Positions 17,983 through 20,965 of a stretch of DNA of 20,965 nucleotides are shown here, one piece after another. The notes under the pieces are model-generated. The model had not been told where the DNA came from. It did no database searches and saw only the letters and a list, made by a program, of their open reading frames with translations. The first letter of the stretch is position 1. The number at the start of each line of letters is the position of its first letter. This DNA comes from CAZISM01 sp964541895 (GTDB lineage Bacteria > Zhuqueibacterota > Zhuqueibacteria > Residuimicrobiales > Residuimicrobiaceae), in assembly GCA_964541895.1 (NCBI GenBank), contig CAZISM010000092.1, positions 1 to 20,965 on the forward strand, read 5' to 3'. A program made the translations under genes and the position numbers.

Positions 17983-20892
17983 TCAGTATTCAAATTGCAG
18001 GCCGACGTCCACGGTGCGGCCATAGCGTTCGCGACGCGTCAAATAGTTCTGGTAGCGGATGTAGGATTTTTCTTCCTGATCGGTGATATTGTTGACTTGA
18101 GCTATCACCTTTAAACCTTTGTACAACGTTTGCTGCATGACCAGGTCCCAGCGCAGAAACGAATCATCGAGACCGTCGTTCTCAGGCGCCTGGGCGACAT
18201 ATTGCAGAGAATTGCCCTGATAGATCAGGGACAGCCGGCCGGAAAAGCCGGCTTTTTCATAACCCAGGGTCAGGTTGGCAATTTCATCCGCCTGGCCTAC
18301 CATGCGGCCAACCCGGGCCGTGTCCGTCACCGTGGTGACCACATACGGCGGTTTCATGATATATTGGGTTTTAAAACTGACATAGGGATATTGGGTCTCT
18401 GACTGAATTTTGCTGAAATTGGCGTACAGCACAATACCGTCCAGAGGACTGGGCAGGAATTTCAGGTTGGTCTGCAGCTCGAACTCCCAGCCTTTGACCG
18501 TCGATTCATGCAGCAGATTTTCCGGAGAGGTCACCGTCCACCCTTTCAGGTTGGTCAGGAACGGAGCGTAATAGCCGCTCTGCTTGGGCGTGGTGCGCAC
18601 ATAGTCGATGTTATTGACCTTCTTGTAAAATGTGCCGACGCTGAACAGCCCGAAACGATTATAGAAAGAGAGATACGCATCATAGTTGGCGGCGGTGGTC
18701 TCTTTGAGATTAGAGTTGCCGTATTGCAGCGTCATCAAATCCCATTGCACCAGCTCGTAAGGAATGAGGCTGAAAAAATCCGGACGGGTGATGGATTGTG
18801 TCGAAGCCAGGCGAATATCGAACCAGGACACCGGTTTGATCCGCACCTGCAGCATGGGCAAGAGATCGCCATAGTTTCGATTGCCCAGGGTATCGTTGAA
18901 CGCCGGCGCCAGCCGCTTGCCGCCTTCGGATTGCAGCGGACTGAGCATCTTGGAGGCATAGTCGGTCTCGGTCCACTCATAGCGGAGGCCCGGCATGAAG
19001 GTGATTTTATCCTTCCAGTTGAACTCGGCCATAATATACGCGGCCGAGATGGTTTCGCCGGCATTATAGTCATTGGCGTCGATTTCAGGATGCGGCGTTT
19101 TGTAATAGATCGTATCAAAGTTGGCGGCAAACCAGTGCAGCTTGTCCAGGTCCAGCAGCTCATTGAATTCAATATCGCCTTTTAGAAACTGTTCCAGCGC
19201 TTTTTTGTCCGTCCGTACAAAATTCGCCAGGGCGATGTCGCCCTTGTGGTTCCGGGCCTCGCTGTACCAGCCCTTGTACGCCAGATTCACCGGCACCGGC
19301 ACGTACCAGCGATTGCCGCCCCATTGCGACATATCTTTGCTGCGCTGGGTGTCACGGATTTTGCCGCCCAGTTTGACATAACCGCTGATTTTGCCGGGAA
19401 GCAGGAAAGGGTATTTGATATCAATCTGCGCCGTCGTGTTCCGGTCCATGACCTGGCTCTGCTGCAGCACCGTCCAGTTCATCCAGGCGGCGACGGCATC
19501 GTTGAGCGCATAGCCCGGCAGCAACTGCGGACTCACGTTTTTAACCGGCATGTCCAGCTTGAAGGCGCTGTCTTCTTCAAATTCAAAAATGGCATCCCAG
19601 GGCGTTTTTTCAGTGGTCTTTGAATACGATGCCCGCCAGTTCAGCTCCATCTTGCCGAACAGATGGTTGCCCATCAGCGAATTGGTCCAGATGTCCAGAG
19701 ACGGCTCCAGTTCGTTATAACGGCGATAATGCTGCCGGTTGACCACATTATAATTATGAATCTGGTTTTTAACGTCGCGGTCGGTGCGGCCCCACAGGCT
19801 GCTGAGTACGATATCATGATTCACGCCGAGATTATAGTCCATCGCCAGGTTTAAGCTATAGCGATGGCGGATTTCCTGGTGATTGTTCAACTGAATGGAA
19901 GAGGTCTCGTAGACCTGCTGGTTGTTGACAATGCCGGTCCAGTAATAAGAACCGTTGAGGAGGTCGGATTGGCGATTGGCGCGCTGCACGCTGCCGGTGG
20001 CCACAATGCCCAGTCGGCTCTTGCCCTGGCCGTTGGCCAGGAAGCGGTTGCTGTAGCTGACGCTGCCCTTGTAGTTGCCGTATTCATCGGACAGCTGATT
20101 GTAGCCGCCAAGAACACGAACCGTGGCATGAGCTCCCTCCGGCGCCTTTTTGGTGATAAAATTGATGCTGCCGCCGATGGCATCGCCATCGATATCCGGA
20201 CGCAACGCCTTGTAGACTTCGATGCCTTCCAGCACATCGGGCGAGATCATGGAAAGGTCCACGGAACGGTCGTCGGTGACCGCCGGCAATCGTTCGCCGT
20301 TAACAGTAACAGAACTAAAGCGCGGCGACAAACCGCGCACCACCACTTTTTGTCCTTCACCGGCACTGCGCTGGATGGCGATGCCCGGCAACCGACCCAG
20401 CGATTCGGACGCATTCTGGTCCGGCAGTTCCTGGATTTTATCCTTGGAGACCACGTTGACGATGGTATTGGCGCGGATCTGCTGATTGATAGCCGCGGCC
20501 TGGCCCTCCTGTTGCGCCGTCACGGTGACGTTGTATTTCAATTTATTGGCATCAAATTCGAGCCTGATCTCTTTGACCACGGTTTCATCACTCTTGACGG
20601 TGACAGGAATCTCGGCGGGTTTGTAACCGATGTAGGTCACGCGCAACACAACGCTGCCGACGGGAACTCTGAGGATGCGGTATCTGCCCTGCAGGTCGGA
20701 CACGGCGCCCCAGGTGGTTCCCTTGACAACAATGTTGGCGCTGGGCAAGGCCTCGCCAGTGCTCTTGTCCTGCACCGTACCCATGATGGTTCCGGCATCA
20801 GCGGCGAACACTCTTCCCGAAAGGCATGCGAGGGTCAACAGCCCCAGCAAAAGAAAGCAACACCACCCAGTCTGAAATCGATTCTTGTACAT
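17983..20892 (-). CDS. TonB-dependent outer-membrane receptor with carboxypeptidase-regulatory-like N-terminal domain
   Basis: Outer-membrane active transporter, 969 aa. Signal peptide about 1-31. A CarboxypepD_reg-like Ig domain (about 34-112: GTIMGTVQDKSTGEALPSANIVV, YIGY) precedes the TonB plug (about 135-250) with LPDQNASESLGRLPGIAIQR, VVVRGLSPRFSSVTVNGERLP and IEVYKALRPDIDGDAIGGSINFITK. This plug style matches the TonB-Xanth-Caul receptor type often used for oligosaccharides. The rest is a beta-barrel ending in the aromatic signature VDVGLQFEY. The ligand is not evident; plant-type glycan fragments are suggested by the GH78 and GH43-like enzymes in the window. No SusD partner follows. 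GGAGGAG before ATG 20892 and the signal peptide just after it make this the start, although the frame is open to a GTG at 20949. Confidence 0.93.
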   Translation of the reverse strand: MYKNRFQTGWCCFLLLGLLTLACLSGRVFAADAGTIMGTVQDKSTGEALPSANIVVKGTTWGAVSDLQGRYRILRVPVGSVVLRVTYIGYKPAEIPVTVKSDETVVKEIRLEFDANKLKYNVTVTAQQEGQAAAINQQIRANTIVNVVSKDKIQELPDQNASESLGRLPGIAIQRSAGEGQKVVVRGLSPRFSSVTVNGERLPAVTDDRSVDLSMISPDVLEGIEVYKALRPDIDGDAIGGSINFITKKAPEGAHATVRVLGGYNQLSDEYGNYKGSVSYSNRFLANGQGKSRLGIVATGSVQRANRQSDLLNGSYYWTGIVNNQQVYETSSIQLNNHQEIRHRYSLNLAMDYNLGVNHDIVLSSLWGRTDRDVKNQIHNYNVVNRQHYRRYNELEPSLDIWTNSLMGNHLFGKMELNWRASYSKTTEKTPWDAIFEFEEDSAFKLDMPVKNVSPQLLPGYALNDAVAAWMNWTVLQQSQVMDRNTTAQIDIKYPFLLPGKISGYVKLGGKIRDTQRSKDMSQWGGNRWYVPVPVNLAYKGWYSEARNHKGDIALANFVRTDKKALEQFLKGDIEFNELLDLDKLHWFAANFDTIYYKTPHPEIDANDYNAGETISAAYIMAEFNWKDKITFMPGLRYEWTETDYASKMLSPLQSEGGKRLAPAFNDTLGNRNYGDLLPMLQVRIKPVSWFDIRLASTQSITRPDFFSLIPYELVQWDLMTLQYGNSNLKETTAANYDAYLSFYNRFGLFSVGTFYKKVNNIDYVRTTPKQSGYYAPFLTNLKGWTVTSPENLLHESTVKGWEFELQTNLKFLPSPLDGIVLYANFSKIQSETQYPYVSFKTQYIMKPPYVVTTVTDTARVGRMVGQADEIANLTLGYEKAGFSGRLSLIYQGNSLQYVAQAPENDGLDDSFLRWDLVMQQTLYKGLKVIAQVNNITDQEEKSYIRYQNYLTRRERYGRTVDVGLQFEY

Positions 20893-20921
20893 TCGCTCCT
20901 CCAGAACCTGTATGCGGAATA

Positions 20922-20951
20922 ATAATAAGCAGGCACATCCAGCCGGCACAA
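20922..20951 (-). promoter_or_regulatory. Weak candidate sigma-70-type promoter of the receptor operon
   Basis: On the minus strand TTGTGC (20951-20946), an 18-nt spacer and TATTAT (20927-20922) stand about 30 nt before ATG 20892. The -10 matches 5 of 6 consensus bases but the -35 only 3 of 6. It is the only promoter-like pair I would note; a different consensus may apply in this phylum. Confidence 0.3.
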
Positions 20952-20965
20952 CTTGCGGAAATCAG

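Noticed and set aside
19864..20922. Plus-strand open frame of 352 codons over the receptor gene
   Set aside because: Shadow of the TonB receptor; the minus strand shows plug and regulatory-domain motifs, the plus strand none.

Overview
All twelve protein genes I can support lie on the minus strand. The window suggests a Gram-negative bacterium of the FCB/Calditrichota/KSB1 type. It has a large TonB-dependent receptor, a MenA-like quinone prenyltransferase, and three exported proteins ending in a C-terminal sorting/FlgD-like domain with the NYPNPFN-type motif. That tail is typical of Bacteroidota, Ignavibacteria, Calditrichota, KSB1 and related candidate phyla. The phylum is an inference from these families; no rRNA or tRNA is present to confirm it.

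Layout in transcription order (right to left). (1) 20892-16227: a TonB-dependent receptor with a carboxypeptidase-regulatory-like N-terminus, then an exported beta-helix protein, closed by a clear rho-independent terminator at about 16172-16204. This looks like an outer-membrane uptake and surface-protein operon without SusD. (2) 16171-15296: about 0.9 kb with no convincing gene but several strong hairpins. (3) 15295-11889: a chain of small genes of unrelated function (4-TM membrane protein, broken dihydrofolate-reductase-family gene, secreted alpha/beta hydrolase, two more small membrane proteins). Base composition changes from gene to gene, and related short repeats recur in the intergenic gaps, so it resembles a gene-cassette array. 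(4) 11553-10492: a secreted GH43-like glycosidase with its catalytic triad visible. (5) 10491-9981: a gap dense in palindromes, which forms the leader of the next operon.

(6) 9980-5595: two exported von Willebrand A proteins 18 bp apart. The first has an intact MIDAS metal site. The second has a VIT-like N-terminus and has lost the first MIDAS aspartate. Both end in sorting tails. (7) 5594-4810: about 0.8 kb with only doubtful small ORFs. (8) 4809-1324: a secreted GH78 alpha-L-rhamnosidase with chitobiase-C-like and PA14 modules. (9) 1215-277: a MenA/UbiA prenyltransferase, overlapping or abutting a tocopherol-cyclase-family gene that runs off the left edge.

As a whole the window reads as an accessory region for plant-type polysaccharide use (rhamnose and arabinose/xylose side chains, beta-helix protein, TonB receptor) and surface display, with an inserted mosaic of cassette-like genes. 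The points most worth checking are the boundary repeats of the mosaic block, the asymmetric pair of vWA proteins with its structured leader, and the prenyltransferase/tocopherol-cyclase gene pair.
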